Source: Aphrophora alni (lineage: Eukaryota; Arthropoda; Insecta; Hemiptera; Aphrophoridae). Taken from it: a stretch of 64,000 nt of DNA. The translations under genes and the position numbers were made by a program. Location of the stretch: the NCBI GenBank assembly GCA_963513935.1, contig OY740766.1:3378001-3442000 (forward strand). The letters run 5' to 3'. Below the pieces are notes generated by a model. That model did not search any database and had not been told where the DNA came from. It was given only the letters and a program-made list of their open reading frames with translations. Shown here one piece after another: positions 9,409 to 23,299 of the stretch (position 1 is the stretch's first letter; each line of letters starts with the position of its first letter).

Positions 9409-10860
9409 TGGAGAAAAGGGTTGAGTTAAGAAATAATCCAAAGAGGACACAAAAGGGGGGAAGAGTTGAGAAAGGAAAATAAAGATAGGCCTAAGCAAGG
9501 AAAGTTGGTTCACCAAGGAGAAATAGTAAACATGGAGGAAAGTGAGAGTAGTAGCTTAAGCTCAGAAATGCCAGATTTACAAGAAAATGATAGAGAGGAT
9601 TTGAGAATATTAGAAGAGCAGGAGGAGATAGTTGTAGAAAATTTTGAGGAAGATTATGTATCTTTAGTAATAAATAATCCAGAAAGGATATATACCCATT
9701 CCAGAAGAGGATTATGAATATAGAGGAAGTGATGATAGTTAAATAAGGAAGACAATAGGAAAACAAAGAAATGGACAGGAGTTGGAAGGAAATAGAAATG
9801 TAGATATGGCGATAATGGTACAATTAATAAACCGACATTTGGAAAAGAGTATAAGGTATATGTTTGGAGAGGCAAATTTAAAATTAGCAAAAATAGATAG
9901 TTTGGAAGAAAACATGAAAGCACTAAGAGAGGATATAAAAGTAGCAAACATAAATTAGGAAGAGAAATTAGGAAATAGGTTTATGAAGACAAGTAAAACT
10001 TTAGAAATAAATTTGAAAGGAGTTATGGATAAAAATAAGGATGAAACAAATCATAGATTTTTGGAATTTGAGAAGAAAATGGAACAAGGGCAAAAAGAAG
10101 CATATAGAAAATAAATTGGAAAATAAGATGACTGAAGTTAGAAAGATTTCAGAAGTGAAGTGTAAACAAATGGAAAAGAATTTTTATGAATTGGAGCAGG
10201 AGGTAAAGGAGGATTTTAAAATATTAGAAAGAAAAAAATTGAACAAAATGAAAGTACAAAAGGGGAGATAATAATAATGAAGCTGGACATCCAGGAACAA
10301 GATAGAAATATAATAGTTTAGATAGAAAATATGAATCAAATAGCCTAGAGATAGGGGAGAGTTTAAATAGATTTGGAGAAAGGTTGACTGAAACAGTGGA
10401 AAATGTTAAGAAGAATGGTGGTAATTATAGGAAATAGTAGTTCACAAATATTGTATAATTATAAGCTGTGAAAATAATAGTAATGAGTTAAGTGTACCAA
10501 AATTCAATGCGAGGACATCCAACCCTATAGAATATTTAAAAATTAGAAAAAAATATATATATGTAAATTGGAAGAAAAGATAAGAAAGAAAGGCAGAGAG
10601 ATTACAGGAATCAAGGAGATTATGGATTTAGCATTGGAAAGAAATGTTGCAAGATGGTGACAAGTTGTGAGAGAAGAAATAAAAGATTTTGATACTTTAA
10701 AGGAAAGGATAGTGGAAAAGTACTGGAATGATGAAATACAAAATGGTATCAGGAATAGGTTAGAAATGGAAAATTATAGGCCAGGAGTTTGTTAAATAGG
10801 GTTGAATATTTAATTGGAAAAGGTTTTAATATTGAGAAACTTGACACTGATACCATCTGA
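9409..10860 (+). pseudogene. gag of the LTR element, broken by frameshifts and stops
   Basis: The region is purine-rich and encodes successive Lys/Glu-rich stretches in shifting frames. There is an acidic block at 9530-9715 (MEESESSSLSSEMPDL), a coiled-coil-like basic/acidic block at 10041-10271, and a capsid-like block at about 10490-10790. The capsid-like block begins VPKFNARTSNPIEYLK and later reads LALERNVARW and LKERIVEKYWNDEIQNG, which resembles Gag of insect gypsy-type elements. Frequent stops show it is dead. Nothing of pol follows before the 3' repeat. Confidence 0.65.
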
Positions 10861-10908
10861 AGATGAAATTATAAAGAGATTTTCCAGGCACTACGATGAG
10901 AAGGTACG

Positions 10909-11047
10909 AGATCTCGAATAATTTGTAAATTTTATATTGTGTATGATTAAATGAATAAAGTATTGTAAATATAAAAGTTTGCTACACACAAAAAGGTTTA
11001 GATATTAAAAGGAAAATATTAAATCAAATCACCTTGTTAATTTTTTT
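10909..11047 (+). repeat. 3' LTR remnant
   Basis: Direct repeat of 9059-9215, from GAGATCTC to the T-run after CACCTTGTTA. The upstream two thirds expected from the 5' LTR are missing. Confidence 0.8.
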
Positions 11048-11048
11048 G

Positions 11049-12087
11049 AGAACTCCAATTTTGAGAATGGAGGTTCTAATTAAAATAAGCTCAAAATTAT
11101 TTAATTAAAATAACAAAATGTTACCTCGGAATATTAAAATATATTTTTGGTTCTAATTTGATTGGACCACATATATATTTCTATTACATACAATATTGTA
11201 CTGTATGTTTGTTTTGTAATATGTAAAATGAAATATAAATAATAAAATTTTAAATTCAAACAAGTCTAGGACTAGTTGTAATACAGGTGTGAACACGAGG
11301 ACAACCAGGTTTAAAACAATCTTCTGTAGTGACTGAGTGCACAAGCTCTGTTAGAGATAGAGCTATTTTTAAACTTGACTCTGACCCGATTTTTTTTTTA
11401 AATAGCCTTCAGAAAGAAAAACACTTTCATTGTCTGGCAAGAGTAATTATTCTACTAGTTGCTTTTATTAGAAACTATTTTCATCCATTTATGGTAAAAA
11501 GTAATAAACATGTAAGGTAACTAATTATTCTTGATACTTTCATTTTTGAAGAAATATAAATGTTTTGTTAACTATAACTTACCACATAATTCATAATTTG
11601 AAGCTACCAGCCATAGACCGAAACATAAAAACTCTATTTTCTTAAAATTAGCACTAATAATTATAAATAAAACTTTTCTTTAAAAGTAGCCCCTAAAAAC
11701 CTACCCAGACAAACATATTGGTCGGTTCAGATGTTATCCATCCAAAAGTGAAACTGAAATACAAACACAGTTTTAAAAGTTTGAATTGCATAAATTCAGC
11801 TTCGACTCTTGATTAAATATTGGTTTTTCTCATAAAACTTAACATTTCACAAAATTTGATCGAAATAGCTAGATCGCTGCTTTTTTCCATTTTTTGTCAA
11901 ATTACTTCTGAACTGACATTTTTTGAGAAATAGTTGCAATTTTGTTTGTTTGTGCTATTGGTTTTGTCTGTGAGAATATTTGTACAATGTTTGTGCATTG
12001 GTTTTATTAGTACATTTTGAAACTGAATATTTTTTATTAAATTTGATTTCCTTAATAAATTGTTTCATCATATTTTGTTTGTTTTAG
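11049..12087 (+). other. eff: Intron 1 (right end) or upstream DNA of effete
   Basis: No coding sequence is visible. The stretch ends in a pyrimidine-rich acceptor (TTTTGTTTGTTTTAG) before exon 2. A phrase at about 11700 (GACAAACATATTGGTCG) belongs to the old dispersed repeat family described in the findings. A conventional first exon encoding the first eight residues was not found by eye between 1 and 12087. Confidence 0.6.
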
Positions 12088-13873
<1,786 letters not shown>

Positions 13874-13905
13874 TATTCCACTGGCAGGCTACAATAATGG
13901 GTCCT
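13874..13905 (+). CDS. eff: effete coding exon 3 (32 bp)
   Basis: A short exon completing Leu30 and encoding FHWQATIMGP (residues 31-40), the first beta strands of the UBC fold. It is bounded by TTTACAG and GTAAGT. It ends on a codon boundary, and joining it to the flanking exons keeps the reading frame exactly. Leu30 matches the fly protein; vertebrate UBE2D2 has Met here. Confidence 0.96.
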
Positions 13906-15466
13906 GTAAGTATATTTATTGTTATTTTTTAAACAGCAATAAACTTTAATTTAATAAATAAATAAAATAATGTGTAATAAATTTACTTGTTACATAGGAC
14001 TGCTTTTAATAATTAACATAATGTACTCTGGTTGCATGAAGTTTCATTTTGTGTTATCAGGAAGAAAAATTATAATAGTAATAAATAATAAAAATGTTAG
14101 CTGTACATTATGTTATATACTCTATATTATTATATTCTAATTATGTTATATATTATGTACAAATGTTATATATTCTATGTAGTTATTTGCAATCTTGGCC
14201 CTTTCTTATTGAAATGCAAAGCTAAAGTGTGTACTAGGTGGGAAATTATTCATAAACATTCAAACTATTATTTCTAAAAATACATATTTTAAATTGTCAG
14301 TGTTACCTAATGATATAATATCTGTTAGGAGGAAAACCACTACTTCAAGTTAATGCAGTTCTAAACAGACAATTGTAATAGTTTTCTATTTTGTAAGCTA
14401 TATAAATTGGAGTTCTCTTTAAATTTGTTGTTCTATATATCTGTATCTAAAATTAAAAATAAGGTTGCCAGCAGTGGTGTATTGTGAGTTGAATCTCTTT
14501 TAGTTTTTAGTGCTAGATAGTCTATGGTTTATATTATTTATTATCTAGATGTAACACATTTGTTATTGAAATTTACAAATCAAAACAACTTAAAATTATT
14601 TATAAATCAATTAGTTACCTTGCATTACTCACTTGTACATGAACTCCATTCGGCTCTCCTTCTGTGTAAATTTAAGAGTTACATGTTTCTTCCAACCACT
14701 TTTTCTTAACCAGAGAATGTTTTTTTTACAATAGATAAAATCACCAAGTTGATCAGTCGAACTTGTGTTGCCTTGTGTGGCACTAAGATAAGTCTAAATC
14801 CTCTTCAAAGCAGAGAAACTTCTTTTTACAGTAACAGTTGTTTAAATTAATTCTGCAAATTTGTACACTTCACTCAAATCTATATCCAAATTATTTAGTT
14901 TCATATAGTTTGTAATGTCATGAACGTAGTTTTCTTTATGTTCATCCTCAGTGTAAAGCATAATTAAGTTTGTTTTTAAGGTGAACTACGGTATATCAAA
15001 GTATAAAAGTACAAATAGTGCATAATTGTCTGAAAATAATATTATTATATTTACTGAATGGTTTTGTTTTGTCCTAAAATATCTGTTTGTGAAAAGTACA
15101 ATTATAATTGTTAAGTTTGTAATTATAAAAAAGTGTCTTCAAAAAATTATCAGAAATATTTATTCCTTTTAAATATGAAAATTCATCAAAATATATTGAT
15201 GCATACTGAGAAAGAAAAGGAAATAAAATTAATTTCATAACACATTAACAATTTTAGGTTTTGTGATTCAAACATAATCACAATAAATTTAAATGAATAA
15301 TAATAATGGTTAAATTTAAAATAGGCAGTTATTCAGAATATTCAAATCTTTGAAAGTCTTATACACCCATGAGAAGGGAATAAATCACAATTGTCAATAT
15401 CATTATAATGAGTGTATTTTCTCTTATTATCTCTCTCACCTAACATATTATCTAACACAATCAAAA

Positions 15467-15811
15467 TATTATTATACATTTTTCGGACATTTGCCATCAT
15501 TTGTGTGTTAGAAATCAAAACACAACGTTTCGGGAATAAGAATCAATTCCCGTTATCAAGTGACTAAAAACTAAAGAAACATGAAACTAGAAACTAAGCC
15601 TATGTAAGAAGTAAAATTAAATAAGAATACTCTACCACCAACCTTAATATCTAAGCTTGCATCCCAGAGCTAAAAGTTTAGTGCATCTCGGAGCTCAGTG
15701 AGATTAGTTTTTTGTCACTTGATAACGGGAATTGATTCTTATTCCCGAAACGTCATGTTTTGATTTCTAACACACAAATGATGGCAAATGTCCGAAAAAT
15801 GTATAATAATA
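15467..15811. mobile_element. Foldback repeat with ~105-bp arms
   Basis: The arms (15467-15573 and 15705-15811) are inverted copies of each other with few mismatches, from TATTATTATAC outward to TTATCAAGTGAC inward, around an unrelated ~130-bp centre. Each arm carries a CTTGATAACGGGA - hairpin - TTCCCGAAACG motif (minus strand 15560-15527, plus strand 15718-15751). A related, longer palindrome is at 59693-60079. No coding sequence is present. Confidence 0.85.
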
Positions 15812-17539
15812 AAATTGAACTTCCATCATTTACAAATAATTTCAAACAGAGAACAATCAAAATAGGCCAAATGCCAGAATCTTCCTGTAGATACCTTAGT
15901 TACTATTTAACAGTTCAAATACATTAAAGGTGGATCTACATACATATACAAAGGAAAATAATTGTCTATATCAGCCCTCGGTTGCTCAAGAATGGTTACA
16001 AGATTATCTATTTCAAATTATTAGCACAGAATCTCAAAACCAGGAGTAAGGATGGTGCCAACTTTTCTCAAGATGGGCACAACACATACATAAATGTTTA
16101 AAGAAATGATATTATTAAGATTAAATTCAATTAGCAAAGTAAATGATTTTTCAATTAATTTTTAATTATTAATCAATCCTTCAATATAGGATGAAATGGA
16201 AAGGTGAAACTATGAGTGAAATCACAAATTTGATTTTCAAATTTATTAGCAGGTTTTAAGAGTTTAATTACTCAGCAAAATTGTGTTAGTCTTACTTTAG
16301 TCCTTGTGAGTTTAAAACAAAATGCTCAAATAGAAAATGGCTAGAAAGTACATATAACAAAATAGAAGGATCTCACCAAAATTAGCAATTTTTAATTTTG
16401 CTAAAATCTTCAGTGTTTTATATTGACTTTAAAAAAATCATTAACTTTTTTGAAATCGCACTGTTTGTAGTTTCTTCTGGTTGACTAGTACGTTGGATGT
16501 TGAGAATTAGTTAGCTGGTTTTTGGATTTTTGCTGTTTGCTTGTGGGCCTTCTTCAACAATGCTGAATTGGATGCATTCAGATCGGCATTTCAGAAACTT
16601 CAAAACTCATGACTTTTGAATTTTTTCTAGTATGTTTGCACTTAAGTTTGTGTGGATTTGAGGCGAATTTATGAAATGATTATTCTTCTATGAAAATGAA
16701 TTGATGATATATTTTGGAACGTACAACTTTTAAAATGAAACATTAAATTATATTAAAGATATAAGATGGTTAAATAACTTCTCTTAACAGTTATTTATAT
16801 AATTATCTAATTTATATAACAGTCATAGTGGATTTGGAAAAAATAATTACATCATCATCAAAGAAATTATTACAACCAATCGTAGGGCAACTGCCATAGT
16901 AGGTGTGGCAACTCGTATTCTGAAGTGACGTCCTGTTCGAGTATAACCCTAACAAACTTATAAGGAACTAAACAACAATTGTAGCCTATAGCCTCAAAGA
17001 CTACTTGTTCAAGTATTCTCTCACCGAGTAAAATGCCCTCTCAGTGAAGTAATTCTGATTGATCTAATAGTATAGCTCCTTTTTCCTATAGTTCTCTGAG
17101 TGTTTTGTAATTTTTGAAATACTGTTGTAGGCCTATTTTAAATTTGGTAGAAAGTTTTTTTCTAAGGTGATTTTGAAATTACGATTTTAGCTTTACATTA
17201 TGGTTTTATGTTTTAGTATTCATTTTCCTAAATGGGTGAATTTATTGAGATTAGATTTGATATGGTAATTAGTATGATATTATGTCGGGAAATATTTTAC
17301 TTTGAGCTTTTCTGACTCAATGCCCTGGAATCATTTGAAATTGGGTAATTATTTAGTAGTACGATGTTTGCGACTGCTGCTAGGTGTCGAGGTGCTAGTT
17401 TATTTTAATTTCTAGATTCTTTGAAATGTATATTTTACATTTAAATTATCTACAAACCCATTTTGAATTGTCTCAAAAGATATGGTTCTTAAGTTCTACT
17501 ATTAAATTATTTAAAAAATTTATTGAAATTTACCAAAAT

Positions 17540-18366
17540 TGCTGGAGTCTAATAATGATATGAATTTCAAATCCTTTTGGGATTCAAATCTGGATTTTAT
17601 CTGAGCCATAATGTATTTAAAATTTCATTAAAAATACACTGTTCTTTACAATTGTTGTCATTTTTCACCTCTTTGGTCTTGATTCCTGAGACTGTACCTT
17701 CACCTTCAAAATAATTTGTAGCTTCTGCCCATATGTGATTAAAACCATTGTCTACAATTTTTTTCCAAAGTATCATAGAATTTGTTGACTTTGTTAGTGC
17801 AGTAAGAAATGCCTATGCACTTATTTTGTAATATGTCAAACAAAATGTGAAAAAATGTTGTAGAATGTAAGAAGAAATATTGTATCAAATTTGTCCACAA
17901 AACGTATAAAGCGTGAAGTAGTATTAACCTTCTTCACTTGTCCAGTCACCATGTTCATCTTCTATTGATGGTGAAAAAATTTGTAAGTTAGTTTCGATAT
18001 TCTTTTATAGTATTTACACATCTTCTACATTTAGTCATAAAATTTGTAGATTTTGACAGAACTAAATTTAATCTGTGACTATAGCAAAATTAGCAACGGA
18101 TAAAGGTTGCCGTTTGATACTTATGTTTAACTAATGTCTGTAGTCGTTACACGACCAGGCAGTTACAACAGTACTATCAAAATTTGCGCTACAAGTTTTT
18201 TTACAATCTAAATCTTCTACTACAACAACATAGTGAACCCTTGTGGTGTTACGTCTGAACTTACTTAAGTGAAAAATAAAATCGCTCCTGGCAGTTTCCT
18301 TCATTGTCAACAAGGTGTAAAATTGTTGAAAAACATTTATTTGTTCCATCAGTTGTTTCATCAAGT
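17540..18366 (-). pseudogene. hAT transposase relic in effete intron 3
   Basis: On the minus strand, starting at about 18366, one reads DETTDGTNKCFSTILHLVDNEG-like sequence across frames. This resembles the DETTDxS/T first catalytic block of ZMYM1/DUF4371 hAT transposases. HRLNLVLSKSTNF follows at about 18080, then NKVNKFYDTLEK near 17790 and a weak IKSRFESQKDL near 17560, again in family order. Stops and frameshifts are frequent. The call rests on short motifs and their order. It is a dead copy inserted in the antisense direction to effete. Confidence 0.55.
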
Positions 18367-18886
18367 AATTTGCAATAAATCACACAAGTTAGCTCACTTC
18401 ACATAATTGCAGGGTAATAATTTATTACATTGGTTTTTATTTATTAAAAAACTACGAAAATTGCAATTGTCTTCGATTTTTGTTTGATGACACATGTGAT
18501 TAAACAAGGAAATATAGATTTTAAAAAAATATTATTTGTGTTTAAGATTAATGTAATATGTTTTTGCAACATGGTCTTTCTTTAGGAAACTTCCAATGAA
18601 TATTATTTAAGTATTCACTATATTTAGAAGCCAGTAAAATAGGAATAGAAGTAAAATTATCTTAATTAAGCTTTATGTAAAATAATATTACCATACTAGG
18701 CGTGCTAGATATCTTTTCATTGGGAAATGCAAGTTGTAATTCTTAAGATGAATCAATTATTTACTTTTTCTTCAAGATGCTGTATCTACTGAAACTATTT
18801 TTGAACCTCAACAATTACATTAAGCTATATAGTTAACTATAAAAGAATAATAAATGGTGTGAATTTTTCATTTCTTATAAAAATAA

Positions 18887-19018
<132 letters not shown>

Positions 19019-19433
19019 TAGAGGTTATTTACTATTTTAGTACCAGTATATTTAAAAATTACTGTAATTATTTAATATTAATAAATCATTGTGTATTCTT
19101 CACTATTTAAAAAATGTTATATATTTTGATAAAGCAGATGACCTTATTTGGCCTGCACAAAATATTTATATATTATTTTTGTTATCAAAGTTAATAATTA
19201 ATATAAAAAAACAGCTGTTTATAAAAAATAAATAATGCAAATGACAATGGTAGTATAGTTCCATTGATTTTGAATTTAAGGGTACAACGATTGGTTTTGT
19301 TATGAAATTGTCACTGATTCGCCTGGTGTTTTAAAAATGCCTTTACAAACTATTTTAAACTATTGTTATCTATGACTTACCGTCAGCAATCCTTGAATTT
19401 TTCTTTTTTCAGTTTATATGTTCATATAACGAA

Positions 19434-19860
19434 TTTCATTACACGCGTTTCGGACATTATCGTCCATCGTCGGTTGGTAAACACTTAATTATAACATTCA
19501 ACATAAATACAAGTAACCCCATAACACTCACACACAGCTAAACACGATATTTTATTTTATATTTCCGCACCGGCGCTATATAGTATACTGTGCATTGGTT
19601 ACTGTATGTATGGTAGTCAATCTGTTTATTAGCTCAAAGGTGGGAGTTGCATCAAACTGTTTCTTATTCAACAATCCATCAGGGTTCTGCATCTCACCGA
19701 AATAAATCTGGTACTCTTCCATGCGGTTCATATAGTTGCCCTATTTACATTTTTGTATGTTTACATCCACGCTATCATATTTATGATCGCAATATATCAA
19801 GTGCTTTGCAAACTTGGATTTTTCAGGGAGTTTTAGCGCTTGAATATGTTCTTTATATCA
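19434..19860 (-). pseudogene. Penelope-like element fragment: GIY-YIG end of ORF plus terminal motif
   Basis: On the minus strand, from about 19850 to 19576, one frame reads KFAKHLIYCDHKYDS, then (after one stop) NYMNRMEEYQIYFGEMQNP and LLNKKQFDATPTFELI. Conserved FAxHL, H, MNxxEEYxIY and LNxxxxF positions are characteristic of the C-terminal GIY-YIG endonuclease part of Penelope-like retroelement proteins. The reverse transcriptase part is missing, as in the usual 5' truncation. About 100 bp beyond the stop codon (19473-19447) lies a CGACGATGGAC - loop - GTCCGAAACG hairpin motif resembling a hammerhead ribozyme core. Such motifs are known from terminal repeats of Penelope-like elements. The protein call is fairly firm; the ribozyme role is inference. 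Confidence 0.68.
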
Positions 19861-20098
19861 TCCAGATAAAAAAAAGTTATTAAAGCATATCCGGTTGCTC
19901 TAGACTATCAACATAATATTTTAAACACTTTGTGTTTTAACCCTTCAGCGGGGTTAGTTAACTCCCTCTTTATTATTCTTACTTTTTAGTACAATGACCA
20001 GAATCAGGTAATACCAACAATCCGGTGTCATCTATAAATATCTGCTACTTACAAACAGCAGGGCTTATTAACTCTCGCTGTATATAAAAAAATATGTT

Positions 20099-20213
20099 GT
20101 CTTGTCAGCATTCTCCATGTTTTGTAGAATCCACAAGTTAGAATTGATAGAGATACACTCCAGTCACTGTGTGTCCAGTCCTAGGCGTAGCTGCACTTGA
20201 CAGTATATCCTAC
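20099..20213 (+). repeat. Dispersed repeat, copy 1
   Basis: Aligns by eye with 26553-26663 over about 115 bp, with shared phrases GTCTTGTCAGCA, AATTGATAGAGATA and AGTCCTA. Family unknown. Confidence 0.6.
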
Positions 20214-21459
20214 GTTTTCCCCCTGATTATATATAGTTATATTCAATAAATCCAACTGAAACTATTTGTAAGAAATCTCAGACAGGTACCTGTAGATGTA
20301 CAGGTAATTAGCAAATCTTCTTTGTTCCTAGTCAGTTCTCGGCTTATACAAAGACAGTTTTTAATATAATATTATAGCTGTAACCATTTAAATCGCCTGT
20401 ACTGAAATCTGTCCAAATAATGATTCAGCACAAATGGATTTTCCTGGATGTATTCGCCTTAACCCTTCAACCACTTTACTGCTCGCAGCGAGCAGATGAA
20501 TCCGTGGTAAATGACTGGACTCACTTTTTTTTTTCAATTCAACATTTACTCTAATATATATATCTGCGTACCGCAATAATGTTTATATTATTTTAAAGCT
20601 AATGTGTCATAGATTCATATACATACAACAAAAAGTTCATAAAACTTTAATAATTATATTTAATTAATTGGTAGAGTCAGTGTATTTCGCACAAACAAGT
20701 TTCGCAGCAAACAAAACACTAATTATGTCATCCATTCATCTAATTTTCACAAGCCCACATAACTGTCTCGCAACTTTAGAGTGATATTATTTTATAGTAT
20801 TTTTTTTCTCTATCTGTCCTTTTTCAAATTATTCTATCTGTTGTAGTTTTGGATCTACAGAACTAAAACCAAACTAAGAATTTTGTACGCTTTATTCATC
20901 TGAAATATCTTTCTTTTTTTTTAATTTTACTTTAAGCCTAGTAAAACACAGGCTATCGAAATAAATAATATACTGTTGAAATCAATATTTTTCAAGCGCT
21001 TTCATATTCATTTCAACAGGTTGTGGCAAAAGCGAAACGAGAAATAATAAAAAAATTATGAAGTTGCTCTATTTTCCAGTTAGAGAGAACCCCTTCACGG
21101 CAAGTTGTCATATCAGTCGTCATATCATTTGTTCATATATTTTTTTTAATGTTAATACTCAGCCAAATACTACTAGTTGACAAATAACTCTACATAACAA
21201 AGTTTACAATAACAGAAATAAATCGAGTCACACTCGAGAGACTACCCATTAGCCATTTGACACTCAAATGTAAAACTTGTCAATGCAACGAGATTTCCAG
21301 TTCAGAAAGCTTGTCTAAAATAGGCCTATAACGTATTGCTTTGTATTATTTAGATAGAAAGGAATGTCGTCTTCGTTTTTCACAATTTGCTTAAGACACA
21401 ACATAAAAAACTGCTCCGGTTAATTTTGGTCACAACTTCATAGTAAGTATATATTTCAA

Positions 21460-21929
21460 AAACGATATATATATTGACATTCAAGATAGGCGTAAAGAAC
21501 GGTTGCCTATATCAACAGAAATCGTAATTTTAAAGGCGAAACAAATAGCAAAAGATTTTCAAATTTCGGATGCATGTTTCAAAGTAAGCTAAGGCTGGTT
21601 ACGTCATTTTATGAAGAGGCATGTGTATCCGTCAGAAAACGAAAGTCTTTGCCAACGTTTGCCGGACGCCTATGAAGAAAAATTAGTGACATTTCAGAGA
21701 CATGTAATTCGATTACGACAGGAAATTATTTTCTGTTGGTGCAAATTGGGAATGCTGATCAAACCCCAGTTTACTTCGACATGCTAGCAGACTCCACAAT
21801 TAATGCAGTAGGAGATAAAACTGTTCGCGTTTGCACTTGTGGTTACGAAAAACAGTGATGTACTGTCATGCTGACAGTACTGGCAAATTGCAAAATACTT
21901 CCACCATATGTTATATTTAAAAGAAAAAT
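21460..21929 (+). pseudogene. Tigger/pogo-like transposase relic (CENP-B/DDE_1 type)
   Basis: In the sense direction of effete, successive frames encode the central part of a Tigger-like transposase. KAKQIAKDFQISDACFK and GWLRHFMKRH belong to the CENP-B-type DNA-binding region. LCQRLPDAYEEKLVTFQRHV follows. The catalytic start is GNADQTPVYFDM (about 21750-21785, with the first catalytic Asp in NADQTPV) followed by CTVMLTVLANCKILPPYVIF-like sequence (about 21860-21920). At least two frameshifts and several stops are present, and the rest of the catalytic domain is missing. This is a dead remnant with no expected influence on effete apart from intron length. Confidence 0.85.
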
Positions 21930-22073
21930 ATTACCTCTCTAATATTACCTACCTACATTTTATTTTTTCATAAAAACTTACTATCGGTTTTGGGGTGCAC
22001 GTTGTACACGAGCAAATACGATAATGTTTAACTCTATTTCCTTGATTATTATATGGTCATTTCAATATATTAA

Positions 22074-22232
<159 letters not shown>

Positions 22233-23040
22233 TAACCGTTTTTAGGTTTTTCTGAATTCTTGCTATCATGATCTGGTTTATAAAAACTTGGGATATCCAA
22301 GAAGATCTACAACATTTTTACTTTCAAGTTTTTTGTTGCCACTGTTTTAACAAGTATGATTTACAGTAAGAGTCTAGGTAATTCATGCTAATTTAGACTG
22401 GCAGTTAAATTTTGTTTTTAAATTCTCACCATCCAAACCAAATTGACGTGTAAAAAGTTATTGTATTAAGATAGTTAAATTTTCATTTCATGATTTTTTT
22501 TTGTTGTTAATAATTGCTATTTTCCCCTCCTCAAATCAAATATTAAAATTAAATATCCAAACCAACAAGCTCATTGGATCATTTTTTTATCAATAATAGT
22601 TTGAATGACAATGTTTATTATTAAAACTTGTTAAACAATAAATGATTCCAGCTCTTATTATATTACTATGATAAATATTATAAATACATTATGATCGTAA
22701 TGAGGACCTGTCTTGTTCTGTTGGAAAATACAACCTCATTTCTGTTAAACACAGGAAGTTCAATCAGGGTTGTATGTTGTCACAATAATATTGGTGGGAG
22801 CTATAATATTTCAATTGTTCAACTAGTTCAAATCAACATGGCCATTCGGCTACTATTAACAACAAAAAAATGGTCCAATGAATCGGTTTAATAGTTTTAT
22901 TTGAGGTAAAAGAAAAAACCATTATTAACAACAATTTCATTGGAGTACAATTTAAGAAGGAACAATCTTGATACAATTGATTCATCTATCATTTGTCTTG
23001 CCTTAAGGTTTCATATGATTATAATTACATATGATTATAT

Positions 23041-23084
<44 letters not shown>
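23041..23084. repeat. (TG)n(TA)n microsatellite
   Basis: About six TG units run directly into about fourteen TA units. Confidence 0.95.
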
Positions 23085-23089
<5 letters not shown>

Positions 23090-23299
23090 AATGAAGGTAG
23101 GGAAATTCAATTTCCTTTTTAGCTTATATTAATACAAACATGTTAACAACTAGTCGAGGAGATAAAATACAAAAAATGCTCTCTCTATCAATTTTGTCCG
23201 GAATAAAATGGATCGACATGCGGTTTTGATTGGTGCATTGAAAATGCATTCTCAAAAGTGCATCTTTTCAGACGATTGGAAAAAATCATAACTTCTCAA

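Larger units (their letters stand above)
8659..11048 (+). mobile_element. Internally deleted LTR retrotransposon (gypsy-like)
   Basis: Two direct repeats (9059-9215 and 10909-11047) enclose a tRNA-Lys-type primer-binding site and a broken gag. No protease, reverse transcriptase, RNase H or integrase can be seen, and the 3' repeat lacks its upstream part, so one deletion probably removed pol and the start of the 3' LTR. The left boundary at TGTTATAACGG is a guess because there is no intact second LTR to compare. The tRNA-Lys primer site is the type used by gypsy and relatives; the subgroup is inferred, not proven. Confidence 0.7.

Noticed and set aside
1..12087. Search for effete exon 1 (eight codons, MALKRINK-like, then GT)
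   Set aside because: ATGGC-starting candidates at about 3265 and 12450 do not continue with the right codons. The exon is probably outside the window.
19937..20470. TTAACCCTTCA phrases as ends of a piggyBac-type element
   Set aside because: Both copies (about 19939 and 20459) are in the same orientation and no inverted partner was found.
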